Assembly (NCBI GenBank): GCA_028622995.1
Contig: JAJQJQ010000120.1
Span: forward strand, 1 to 64,000
Direction: 5' to 3'
DNA: 64,000 bases
From: Panagrolaimus kolymaensis
Lineage: Eukaryota; Nematoda; Chromadorea; Rhabditida; Panagrolaimidae
Shown here: positions 34,909 through 45,987 of the stretch, piece by piece
How the letters are laid out: each line of letters starts with the position of its first letter
Numbering within the stretch: the first letter of the stretch is position 1
Translations under genes and position numbers: made by a program
Notes under the pieces: generated by a model
Told to the model about the DNA's origin: nothing
What the model saw: the letters and a program-made list of their open reading frames with translations, nothing else
Databases searched by the model: none

Positions 34909-37900
34909 ATGGCTAGTAAAAAGAAGAAGAACCCCAAAAAACAAGATAATTGGTAATTATTTATCTACTATGATATCCAAAATTTATTATATTATGGCTT
35001 TATTATTTCAGGGATGATGATGATGAAAAGTTTGAAAAGAAATTGAAAAACTTGGCAGTCAAATCAGAGGATGAAAAAGAAGATGAAGAAGATGGATTTT
35101 CAGATGATGAAGTCCCAGTGAAAAGCAAAAAACCCGCTAAAAAGGGTTTTACATTTTTGGTAAATCTTTTTATATTCGAAAAATAGGAGAGAATTTTTGA
35201 AAAATTATCTACCCCTTAATCGATTTGCATTATTTTATTAGTAAACCCATACATATTATAAATTTTTAGGCTGAGGATAGCGATGAGGAGCCAGACAAAA
35301 AAGAGTCTGAATCAGAGCCCGAACCAGAACGAGAACCAAGCCCCGAACCTATAGTTGTACAATCCCAACCTAAGAAGGATAGAAAAAAAGAAGCAAAAAA
35401 GAAAGAAAAGAAAAAGAAAACTGAAGAGGATGAAGATCTGGATGCTATTCTTGCTGCATTAGATAGCAAAGATGCTGAAGCAGGGGAAGGTGGTAAAAAG
35501 AAGAAAAAGAAAAAGGTTTGAATTCTTCATTTATAAAATTGGAAATATATATATTATTGCTTTAGGGTAAAGGCGCTAAAGCTACTGAGGAAGAAGAACC
35601 TTCAACTCCTCCTGTTGCTGAAGAAGTTAAACAACAAGAGCCCCCACTAGAAGAAAAGCCCCAAATAGTTGAAGCTGATGTAGAAAAATCGCCACCGGTT
35701 GAGGCTCATCCTGATGATGTTGAGCCCACACAAGAACCTGAAGAATCAAAATCTAAAAAAAAGAAAAATAAGAAGAAAAATAAAGCCGCTCAAGATAAAG
35801 AAGCAGACGAAGAAGAAACAAGTGAACAAAAAGAGCCAACACCTGAAACCCAAAAAACTGAAGAAGCTTCAAAAAAGGATGATAAAAAGGATTCAAAGAA
35901 AAAGCCCAATAAGTTAGTTGCAGCTTTACAAGAAGCTCAGCGTTTAAGAGATGAAAGGGAAGCGGAAGAAAAGAAGCGTTTGGAAGAAGAAGAACGTCGT
36001 TATGCAGAAGAAGAAAGGCTCCGAGTACAACGTGAAGCAGATGAAAAGAAACGCAAGGAAGAAGATAAAAAGCGAAAAGAAGAACAAATTGCTAAAGAAA
36101 AAGCTGCGGGTACTTATCGTACGCCAGCTCAAATTAAACGAGCTCAACAAGATTTAGCAAAGCTTCAACGAAGTGGAAGTAATAGTTTATTCATTTACAA
36201 ATTTGATATAAAAAAAATATAATTTTTTTCCAGACATTGTATTACCTAATCGAGATGGTGCAGCACCACCTCAAAAGAAACCCATTTATGGCAAAAAACC
36301 TAAACAACAACAACAGAAAAAAGTAACAACGGAAGAAGCTGAAAAGCCCAAACCTATTCCTGAACCATCTCCGCCACCACCCGTTGTTGTTGAAGAAGAA
36401 AAAGCACCTGAACCAGAAAAATCTCCAGAACCTGATGTACTTGATGATTGGGAAATGGCTGAAATTTTAGAATCACCAACAAAATCTTCTTCGCCCAAAC
36501 ATAAACCTACAACGCATAAACAAGCAACGGCAGCCATAAAATCAGTTGCAACAAATGAAGAAGATGAAGACGATGATGATGATGAAGAAACTTCGGAAGA
36601 TGAAACCTCATCGGAAGAAGAATCTTCAAGTGAAGAAGATGAAAATCTTGAAGAAAAGGTTCGAGCTCGATTCGCTAAACGTCGAGCTGAAGCTTTATCT
36701 GCTCGTTCACCCGATAAACTTCGTTCACCTGTTATTTGTGTTCTCGGCCACGTCGATACTGGAAAAACTAAAATGTTGGATACCATTCGTCGAACAAACG
36801 TTCAACTTGGTGAAGCTGGAGGTATCACACAGCAAATTGGAGCCACTCGAGTACCAGCTGAAGCCATCAAACAGCGATGTCTTCGAGTAAAATCTTTTGA
36901 TCCTGAAAGCATTAAGCTTCCAGGATTCCTTATTATTGATACACCTGGTCACGAAAGTTTTGCGTAAGATAGTTTTTAATCTTTGTTTCAATCTTTTCAT
37001 TTATTATTTTAAATTATAGAAATCTTCGTTCACGTGGCTCATCTTTATGTGATATCGCTATTCTTGTCGTCGATATTATGCATGGGCTTGAACCACAAAC
37101 AATTGAATCCCTTAAGCTTCTATTAAAGCGTAAAACTCCTTTTGTTATTACATTGAATAAGGTATCTATTAATTTTCCTTATTAGCTTCTTTATATTCCA
37201 CCATTTTAGGTTGATCGATTGTATGGATATGAATCAAATCCACAAAAAGATATTTATCAACATTTAAAATCTCAAAACACGAATACCCAATTAGAATTTA
37301 AAGAACGATATGAACAGATTTTAGTTGAATTTGCTGAACAAGGAATCAACGTGGTTCTTGCCCCTGAAAATAAAGACGTCGAAGAATATGTTTCTATGGT
37401 TCCTACTTCAGCTCAACTTGGAGATGGTATTGGAAATTTAATGGCTTACATTGTTGAATATTCTCAAAAATATTTAGCTGAAAGGCTTGCATACATTGAA
37501 GATTTGGATTGCACTGTTATGGAAGTTCGTTCGCTGCCTGGCTTAGGCACAACCATTGATGTCATTTTGGTTAATGGAACTTTAAAAGAAAAGGATGTCA
37601 TTGTTCTTACTGGCACAGAAGGTCCTATTGTAACTCAAATTCGAGATTTATTGATGCCAGCGCCTTTGCGGGAAATTCGAGTCAAAGTAATTTTTATATT
37701 TTTTATTTTGAGAAATCATTCACTAAAAATTATTTAATTATTTTAGGCTGATTACGAACATTACAAAGAAATTAAAGGTTCTCAAGGAGTTAAAATTCTT
37801 GCAAAAAATCTTGAAAAAACCGTTGCTGGCCTTCCTCTATTTGTTTGTAATCGAAGTGATGAATTAGAACTTTTGAAGCATGATGCGGATGAACAACTTA

Positions 37901-38770
37901 AAAAAGCTTTGACCTCAATTAAAAGGAAACCTGAAGGCGTTTATGTTCAAGCTAGTACCCTTGGTTCTTTAGAAGCTTTGCTTGAATTTTTGAAAACCCA
38001 AAAAATTCCAGTAATTTATTTTTGGTTTCCTTGAGCAAGGCTAATTTTACTTTCCTTATTTTTTTTTAGTATTCAAATGTTAACATTGGCCCAGTTCATA
38101 AAAAAGATGTCCAAAAAGCTGCAACCATGCTCGAACACAACACTGAATTCGCTTGCATTCTTGCTTTCGATGTTCCCGTGGATCGAGAAGTTCAACAATT
38201 TGCTGATCGAGAGGGCGTTCGAATATTCCAAGCTAATATTATTTATCATTTGGAAGATAGCTTTTTGAAATATCGTGAAGATTTACGTTTGAAACGTCGA
38301 CGAGAAAATGAACATCTCGCAGTTTTTCCATGTAAACTTCAAATTATGCCTCAAAATATTTTTAATGCTAGAAATCCTATTGTTTGTGGGGTGGTCGTTG
38401 TGGCTGGTCAATTGAAAAAAGGTACACAAATTTGTGTTCCATCTAAAGAAGTAGGGTTTTTCTTACTTGCATTCATAAACTTAAATAATTTTTGTTTCAG
38501 AACATTATATTGGGTACTGTTTCTTCAATTGAAAGAAATCACGATAACGTGGATATGGCTAAAACAGGGGAAGAAGTTTGCATAAAAATTGAAAATACCA
38601 CCGGTGACGCACCAAAATTATTTGGACGACATTTTGGTGCTGAAGATGCATTGGTTAGTCGAATCACCCGTGAATCCATCGATGTTTGCAAAACTTACTT
38701 CCGTGATGATCTTTCAAGAGCTGATTGGCAACTTGTTATTGAATTGAAAAGGTTATTGGGAATTTTTTAA
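34909..38770 (+). CDS. eIF5B: Eukaryotic translation initiation factor 5B
   Basis: Ribosome-dependent GTPase that joins the 60S subunit to the 40S initiation complex. Exons 34909-34952, 35012-35159, 35270-35515, 35566-36178, 36234-36963, 37020-37161, 37210-37686, 37747-38010, 38070-38450 and 38501-38770 close to 1,104 residues, similar to animal orthologues. The N-terminal third is the usual charged low-complexity region ([18 protein letters not shown], long E/K runs, coiled-coil-like [16 protein letters not shown]). The G domain follows: P-loop GHVDTGKT (about residue 521), switch [11 protein letters not shown], switch [10 protein letters not shown], and TLNKVD for guanine recognition. Later domains carry [18 protein letters not shown] and the domain IV end [11 protein letters not shown] that contacts eIF1A in known structures. 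Start ATG gives MASKKKKN. Downstream is a convergent F-box gene, 175 bp away. Confidence 0.96.
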
Positions 38771-38945
38771 ATTTTATTTCTTTTTTTGCTGTTATCATCG
38801 TATAAATTTCGTTCGGTTTTATTTTAAATAAAGTATTAAAAAAATATAATTCTTTTCCTTAGTTCTAATATTTGCAATGATTTATAAGAAATATTATTAA
38901 AAGCTTTAAGAGTTACACAAAACGTTCAACTAAAAATTGAAAATA

Positions 38946-40174
38946 TTAGTTAAAATCATCATCACTGGGATTTCCATAAGAGGGTGAAGAATAATTAAAA
39001 TCAGAAAAAAATTTGAATGTTAAGCCTTCATGAATTAAGAATTCTTTAGTTACATGCGCGGTTTCGTCTTGTTCATCTTCTTTAACAACCATGTCATTAT
39101 TTTTATTTGCCATACTAAGAAACTAAATTTTTTTTAATTAAGTTTGTTGCTATTATTATCTTTGAAAGCTTACACTCGAATATTTATTAATATTAAAATC
39201 TCCTAAAAATTCAATGAAACCTTTGACATTTAAAGGGATGCTTTGAAATACGCTTGGATTCATGCTTTGGAGTTTTTCAAACATATCACGCCAATTACAA
39301 CGATCAACTTCCAAATTCATCTCCAATGTTTTTAAATTCGGAAAATTCTTTGAAATGAATAATGAAAATCGCTTCATTTTTCCTACTTTAAAATCAACTG
39401 GTTCAAAATCACCATAAACCATGAGCTTTTCGATTTTAGAAAATGAGATGCTATAAATATTTGAGTTAAAATCTGAATAAGAATATTATAAAAACTTACT
39501 CTTCTGGCTTTTCATCTAAGAAGTTGCAAAAGTTAAATGAATCTAGGATGAGTTCGCGGCATGATGAAGGAAGTGGAGACATTTTTTGATATATTTTTAT
39601 GTTGCTGCTTGGAGAAATCCGAGTGAAAAAAAGAGCCCCAGAAACTTTGACAGTTTTGATATTTTCACATTTTAACACTAAATCCTCACAATGTTGTGAA
39701 AGAAAATTTGATCTTGAATATTCAAATTTTGTTAGATCTAAATTTTCATTATAATTTTTTGGCATGTAAAAAGGTCCCATACGATTTCCGATGAATTTAT
39801 CAAAATTGAATTTTCCAAAGTATTCATCTTTTGGCCAGTTGTCAATGTTTAATTCATTATGTGATTCACAGATGGTTAAAAACAATGGCTTTAATAAATG
39901 GAAATTGTAGCGAAGAACATATCGTTTGGATCGATTCGGCTAAAAAAATTACTTATTTTGAAAAAGTATAATGGATTTAAGAATTAATTACCTTAATTTT
40001 GACTATTACATCCATTTTTTCTGTACCAATAGTTACTTTTTGTGAACACGATAAATGATTTAAAACTGCTTGAAACGCTTCTTTTCCTGATAACATAAAT
40101 TTTGTTAGCGAAGTTTCATCATTAACTGCTTTGAATAAAATTTCGCCAAGGATTTCAGAATTCAGAGTTATCAT
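38946..40174 (-). CDS. F-box protein with a short leucine-rich region
   Basis: Reverse-strand exons 39992-40174, 39500-39939, 39174-39450 and 38946-39122 close in frame to 358 residues. The N-terminus, MITLNSEILGEILFKAV then SLTKFMLSGKEAF, fits an F-box (LxxEIL..IL....L..F...). The middle has strand-turn patterns typical of degenerate LRRs (CRELILDSFNFC, IEKLMVYGDF, FPNLKTLEMNLE). The tail is acidic and ends PSDDDFN. It belongs to neither large family in this window: the exon lengths differ and there is no CKWCE cap. It runs convergently towards eIF5B. The ATG at 40174 is chosen over an upstream non-ATG extension. Likely an SCF component, moderate confidence. Confidence 0.6.
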
Positions 40175-40694
40175 TTTTGACAAAGATGGCTAAAAAATGT
40201 AAGAACTATCAAAAACGGACGAGCATCAAAACACAAAAATTGGAAGAAAAAAATCGATGAAACAAAAAAAAATTTAAGTGGCAAAAAATGCTTTCAATTG
40301 TTGTTTCAACAAAAAAACCGAACAACCGAGATGCGACGTAAAAAAAACTTTTTACTATTATTATTGTGATTTTTTTCTTACACTTGACATTTTGAGAATA
40401 AAGCAATGAAACTAGTTTAAAGAAGACATAGTTGATAAAAATCCATTAAAAATGTGTCGATTGCAAAACAAAAAAACAGAGAAAGTTAGGTAGGATGAAA
40501 CGTTGATTGAAAAACTTTAAGGCAACAATTAATCAAAAGCAAAGCAGTTTTCTTTTTATTTTTCAAATTTTTTAGTTTCGTCTTCTTTTTGGCAAAATGA
40601 GGGTCAAAAGACACTCAAGTATTTTGATTGAAAAATTAAAATAGTGGCGAGCAAATTTCTTATTTTCATTTGTATTTATATTGCATTACAAAAA
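40175..40694. other. Divergent promoter region
   Basis: Between the reverse F-box gene and the forward two-unit gene. AT-rich, no exon recognised. The in-frame open stretch 40644-40694 upstream of the ATG at 40695 lacks a start codon and looks like 5' UTR. Confidence 0.5.
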
Positions 40695-42645
40695 ATGGCA
40701 GCTAGGATACCTTTTTCTTCTCGCAATGAATATCAACAGAAATTATCATTTCCCAAAAAACTAATTATTCAAATTATCAAAAATTCCAATGCTTCTGTAC
40801 TTCAAAAACTTTATCGAACTTGCAAATATTTTTATATTCAAGCTCCATATTTTATTGTTGATTCAATTTTAATTGATCCCGAACAAAAGCGATTAGAAAA
40901 TCAAGAATATAATGATTGTGTCTTTTATCATGAAAATTTGGCCATTGCAAATATTTGGGTGACAAAGAAATTAAGCGTCGATGGAAGCACAGGAGTTTTA
41001 TATAAAATTTCAAAGTATACCGTTAGCGAATTTATTTTAAAGCGAAATTATTTGTTGTTTGATTTAGTTCAAAAATTAACAAGTTTTAGAACCATTAAAA
41101 CTGCGGTTATCGAACAATTTAATTCGAAGAAACCGGAAGTTAATTTAAATAAGCCATTGCATTATTATAATTTTGCATTTGTTGAAGATATGATTGGTTG
41201 TTTACTCAATGCAGAAAATATTCGGTAATTTTTTTTTATTTCAAAGAAAAATTGCATTTTTTAAAAATTTTATTTTTTTAAGGATTAAATGTTATGGAAG
41301 CATGCAAGTAACAAAGAAAACTATGGACAAGTTACTCTCACTTTCATTCAAAAATAAAATTAAAAACTTTTCACTTGAAAATGTGGATATTTCGATTGAT
41401 GTAAAAAAATTTTATGAATTCCTAAAAGTTTGTTTTTTTTAATTAAAAAAATTTGCAGATTTGTAATTTTTAGAAAAATGTTGATACCGAAGCAAAAATA
41501 AATCTTACATTTAGCAAGAAACGCGCGGGAAGAAGCTCGAATCCAGGAAAAGTATTTAAACGAAAGTTTGATAATTTTTTTAATAAAGATTTTGAATTGC
41601 CAGCAAAAAAGATGAAACTCGATGTTTTTGATATTGAAGAAAGAGGTAAAGCTAAAAAACTTTTTTGACTATATTTTTTTTATCGCAGACGATTATTTTG
41701 AAGATATTCGAGATATTGGATCTTCTGAAATTGTTTTCAACACCAAAAATATGCGATCTCAAAATTTTCCATTCCATCAATCATTTATGAATTATTTAAT
41801 GAAAAATCCAGCGGGTTTAAAAAAGCTTCAAAAAATTTGTAAATATTTTTTCCATTCACGCCCCTTTTTGGTTGTTTCTGATTTTTATTCAAGTTGTAAT
41901 TGCACTCGACTCACAATCGATGGAAAAGAAATTTGGGTGAATGACGAAATCGATGATTTCCCACAAATTTTGGTTTCCAATTCCTTTAGTTTTGATGTGG
42001 ATGATAGCAAGTATTTTCAAAAAACTGTGGCTGCCATTGAAAATTGGGATATTCCTGAAATCGAATTTTATGATGTTTACTTACTTTATTCATTTTTTGA
42101 AAGAATTACAAAATCTCAAAATATAGTAAAATGGAATTCTTTAGCCACGAAATTTTTTTATAGTGCTGCACGCAAACATGTTCCACTTGAAGTCATTATG
42201 GATCATTTACCAAAAGTTACTGATTTTACGTAAGTTTTTTAAATATATTTCGCGGCAGTATTAACTACAAAATTTTATTGTTTTAGGCTTGGATATTGTC
42301 ATATCACCCCAGAAACTATGCCTAAATTACTTTCACTTCCAACAATGAAAAATCGAATCACTCGTTTAGTTTTGTATGATATTGATGCAATTATTAATCC
42401 AGATTTATTTTTTCAATTTGTTTCTGCAAGTTTTTTCTTTCTCGAAATTTATTTTAACATGTGTATTTGATTTTTAGAAAGCTCTCGCACCCAAAGCATT
42501 TATTAAATTACGTTTCATCAAAACTATTCATGAAAGTAATATCGCTAATTTTCAAGAAGCTTTAAATCTCAGATTAGAATCATGGGAACCAAAATATGCT
42601 AAACCTACAATTAGTTATAGACGAGAATGGCCACATTATGATTAA
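40695..42645 (+). CDS. Two-unit F-box-like protein
   Basis: Exons 40695-41224, 41283-41427, 41474-41645, 41689-42229, 42287-42425 and 42478-42645 close to 564 residues. Unit 1: KLSFPKKLIIQIIKNSNAS...KLYRTCKYFYIQAPYFIV, IWVTKKLS, ..ENIR/IKCYGSM, YEFLK/KNVDTEAKINLTFS. A lysine-rich linker (KRKFDNF...PAKKMKLD) joins unit 2: QNFPFHQSFMNYLMKNPAG...KICKYFFHSRPFLVV, IWVNDEID, LGYCHITPETM, FFQFVS/KALAPKAF. Both units have the same intron positions and phases (phase 2 after the IR/T residue, phase 0 after FLK/FVS), so the protein arose by internal duplication. The intron at 42426 begins GC (GCAAGT) instead of GT. Homologous along its length to the reverse-strand gene at 18076-20453. F-box-like by the helical TCKYFY region; function inferred only. 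Confidence 0.7.
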
Positions 42646-42860
42646 ATTATTTTGATTGTTGTATTTTTATCAATATTTAAAAAGAGAATAAAATTTATCA
42701 TTTATTGGTGACAGTAAAAAAATAATAAAAAAACTATTTTTTTTCCAATTTAAAAAATCATAAATTAATTTTTTTTGAATTTAGTTAATTAGTATTAAAA
42801 GAAATGTATCAAAAAGTCGATTCGATTTAAACATGAAATTTCGTAATTAAAAAAAGATTC

Positions 42861-45512
42861 TTATGGTTCACAACAATAATATGATCTCCAACGTTTATTT
42901 TCAATACAAATGTCTTCCATTCTCTTTATTTTTCTATCATTTTTTCCTAAAATATAGTTGTCCATATTTGAATATTTTGTATCACTATCAATGGACGCCG
43001 CAGTAAAAGAAAAGGGGCATTTCGTATTTTTCTTAAAGTTTCCAACTAAAAAAGAGTTTTTAAGTTTTTTTTCAAACATGATCTTTTCATTGAATTTTTG
43101 GGTTTGTCTTAGAACTAAATATTAAAAATACTCCTGCGTGTTTTTTAAACCAAAAAGCTAAATTAAATTATCTAATTCAAAAATAAGCGCAGGAGTACTT
43201 CACTCTTGTCATTTACAAAAGGTTGAAAGGTTTATCTAGGTAATTTTTTAATTTTTTGATTAATTTAACGACAACAAATTATATGAATGATGGAATATGC
43301 GACTTTTAGACTTAAAAATGGTTTTTTTTAATACTCCTGCGATCTTTTTGATTACAAAACCAATATGAAATTTTTTGAGAAGGATCCTTTCAATGTTTTT
43401 TTAAAAGTATTAAAACGAACTATAAAAAGTACTCCTGCGAGTTTTTTGTTTGTTTAAATCAAAATAAAGCTTTTAATGCAGATATTAGCGCATTAGTATT
43501 TTCCTAATTTCAGTTTTAAAAAGTTCAATAATCTCACCATTTTTAGAACGCAATGAAGGTGCTCCTGAGCTAATTTCTTCTTCGAATAATTTATTTTGAC
43601 TTTCTAAATCATAAATCTTGCAGGAGTATTTTTTATAGCTCGTTTTAATACTTTTAAAAAAAACATTGAAAGGATCCTTCTCAAAAAATTTCATATTGGT
43701 TTTGTAATCAAAAAGATCGCAGGAGTATTTAAAAAAAACCATTTTTAAGTCTAAAAGTCGCATATTCCATCATTCATATAATTTGTTGTCGTTAAATTAA
43801 TCAAAAAATTAAAAAATTACCTGGGTAAACCTTTCAACCTTTTGTAAATGACAAGAGTGAAGTACTCCTGCGCTTATTTTTGAATTTGATAATTTAATTT
43901 AGCTTTTTGGTTTAAAAAACGCGCAGGAGTATTTTTCAAACTTATTTTTAACTAAAAAATATGAAGGTTCTCATTCACTGATTATCGGTGCAATATTTTG
44001 GCTAAACAATTTAAAAATCAAGTAGTAGTAACATCAAATCTTATTTTTAAAAATAAAAATGATATTGTCTTGCACTAAACATTAATAAAGGCGTTTTTTT
44101 CTTCTTCATAACATTATGGATTCAAGTATCAAAACAAACACATTTCACGATACTCCTGCACTTGTAATTGCGGCTCGGCCGTTTTCATGGGTGAAGCTTC
44201 TTGAGACTTGTCCATGTCACCACAGAATCATCCACAATCAAGATTACTACCTTTTAATGATGAATGCATTCCCAAAAATGTAGGAAAAGAGATAAAATAA
44301 CAAACTTTATTTAATTATTAAACAACTATTAATAACAAAACGCAATACAGCCAAAATCCAGCAAGAAAGTTGAACGAAGAATTGAGTGATGAAATGGGTG
44401 TCGAAGGAGGTGATTGATTGATAAAAAAGATGAAGTTCTTGCAAGCTTGAAGAAATGAAACAGAAGAGAGAGAAATTAGCGTGTCGGTGTAAAAGTGGAA
44501 CATATTGCCATAGAAGAAATGTGAGTTTGATACAGAATTTAGTGGACCTTCTCAACACACTGCTTTCTTCAACAAAACATATATTTTAGATTTATTAATA
44601 AAAATATTTGTAGGAGTATTTATAAATTTCATTTAGAAGATTAAAGCCAGGCTTTCTTGAAAAGATCTTTTTTTTCAAAAAAATATTTTGGCGTAAACAA
44701 TAAGAAGGCTTACAAGAGCTTTTTCAAATTTAATTTTAATGACAAAACTGAACTGTTTCATGCAGATATAGCCTTTGTAAACAATTTATTTTTTTAAAAC
44801 GTGTTAAATTTCGCATATGTTTACATTAACATATTCCTTCCCTAATTTCTACGTTAAACGCTTTATTCTGATTTAAACAAATTCTTCCCCATCGTTGGAT
44901 CTTTCTAATCTTCCTTTTCAAAAGAATGAATATTTTTATACTAATTTCTATTCATTCATTTTTTTTTCTTTGGTTTCGGATCTTACTTCAAAAGACTACC
45001 TATCTCACATAATCTCCCTCCGGTGGATGTGACCCTCATTTTATCTATTTTCACATTTTTCCTTTCATTTGATATCCAACTTCCTTTTCTTATTTTCTAA
45101 TGTGATTTTGACTTTTCTTTTTTTTTTTAAAGGAAAGTTGATAAACTTACGTTCCAAAAAATACGATCTCCAAATAACATTATTTAAACGAATAATATTT
45201 TTGGGTTCCATTTTCATAAGTTTAAAATTTTTCCATTTTGGTGAAACAAGCTTCATATTTGTAGAGTTAAGTAAATTCTTAAGCGAATTCAAAGAAACGT
45301 CAATGATAACACTAAGTGTTTTTTCTGGTCCAAATTTGTAAAAAGTTACCAAGTTTTCTCCCTAAATTTCATATATATTTTTATAGTTTTAAAGTTAGAT
45401 AATTCATTTTCAAATTTACTTGATAATGGGTTGCATCAGAAACTGTTCGATTATTTTCATGTGGATTGGAAATCATAAAATTGCCAGAATGAATACGTTC
45501 TTTAATTTCCAT
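42861..45512 (-). CDS. 162-residue protein of unknown family, 2.1-kb intron
   Basis: Reverse-strand exons 45420-45512, 45151-45361 and 42861-43045. Frame and phases (0, then 1) close exactly across a 2,105-bp intron, unusually long for this window. Begins MEIKERIHSGNFMISNPHEN; the middle is VTFYKFGPEKTLSVIIDVSL; the third exon has a Cys-containing end (TKCPFSFTAAS...EDICIENKRWRSYYCCEP). No signal peptide or membrane span, no family recognised. The large intron contains the foldback element at 43127-43932. The link between exons 2 and 3 rests on phase and splice consensus only; exon 3 could instead belong to a separate gene. Confidence 0.5.
43127..43932. mobile_element. Foldback element with a repeated ATACTCCTGCG motif
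   Basis: 806 bp. Arms 43127-43440 and 43617-43932 are long inverted repeats, about 95 percent alike by eye, around a roughly 175-bp centre. Within each arm ACTCCTGC (or its complement) recurs at the outer end, about 60 bp in, about 200 bp in and at the inner end: 43131, 43187, 43333, 43431, 43619, 43718, 43863 and 43921. Further copies lie outside at 44152 and 44611. No transposase and no clear target duplication. It sits in the long intron of the reverse-strand gene. Confidence 0.75.
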
Positions 45513-45987
45513 AATTTAATATTAATAATAAAATAATAATTTAAAGGAAATTTTTCTTTAATTAAAAATAAGAATCTTCGACAATTTAACGAAAAGAAAA
45601 TAACAAAAAAATAATATTTAGAAGAATAGATAACCAAAAATTTAGATATTAAAAATGAGAAGGTTAAAGCTGCTTCTTTTTGAAGGCGGGTCCTTTTTTT
45701 GTGCTACCTCATATTGTTCACGTGAAAAATGAATGGGCTTTTGTTCTTTTGATTTTCATGTTCATTTGTTCCCATTCTCTCGTTCACCAATATTTTTGGA
45801 TGCATGCATGTAAAAAGGGAGAAAGTAAGAAAGCACACTTTTAAAGAGGAAAATGTATGCATATTTTGGCGTTTTGCATCAAATTTTTTTTTGTTAAAAA
45901 CTTTTTTAAATATAGAAACCGTTTTTTTCGCTAAAAGTGAAAACAATTTTATATATCCAAAAACACAGCTTCTTTTTATTTAAAATA
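45513..45987. other. Divergent spacer before locus 7
   Basis: Between the reverse-strand unknown gene and F-box/LRR locus 7. A form of the shared upstream motif, ATATTTTGGCGTTTTGC, lies at about 45861-45878, about 110 bp before the ATG. No exon recognised. Confidence 0.5.

Noticed and set aside
35699..36157. Lysine-rich forward and serine-rich reverse frames over 35.2-36.8 kb
   Set aside because: Shadows of the repetitive charged N-terminus of eIF5B.
43485..43763. 92-codon reverse open frame
   Set aside because: Falls across the foldback element centre and arm; no independent support.
43127..43932. Regularly spaced short repeats suggesting a CRISPR-like array
   Set aside because: Repeats alternate in orientation and sit in two inverted arms with unequal spacing in a eukaryotic genome; this is a foldback element.
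44307..44558. Overlapping reverse frames inside the long intron
   Set aside because: No splice support or recognisable motif; the intron of the unknown gene spans them.
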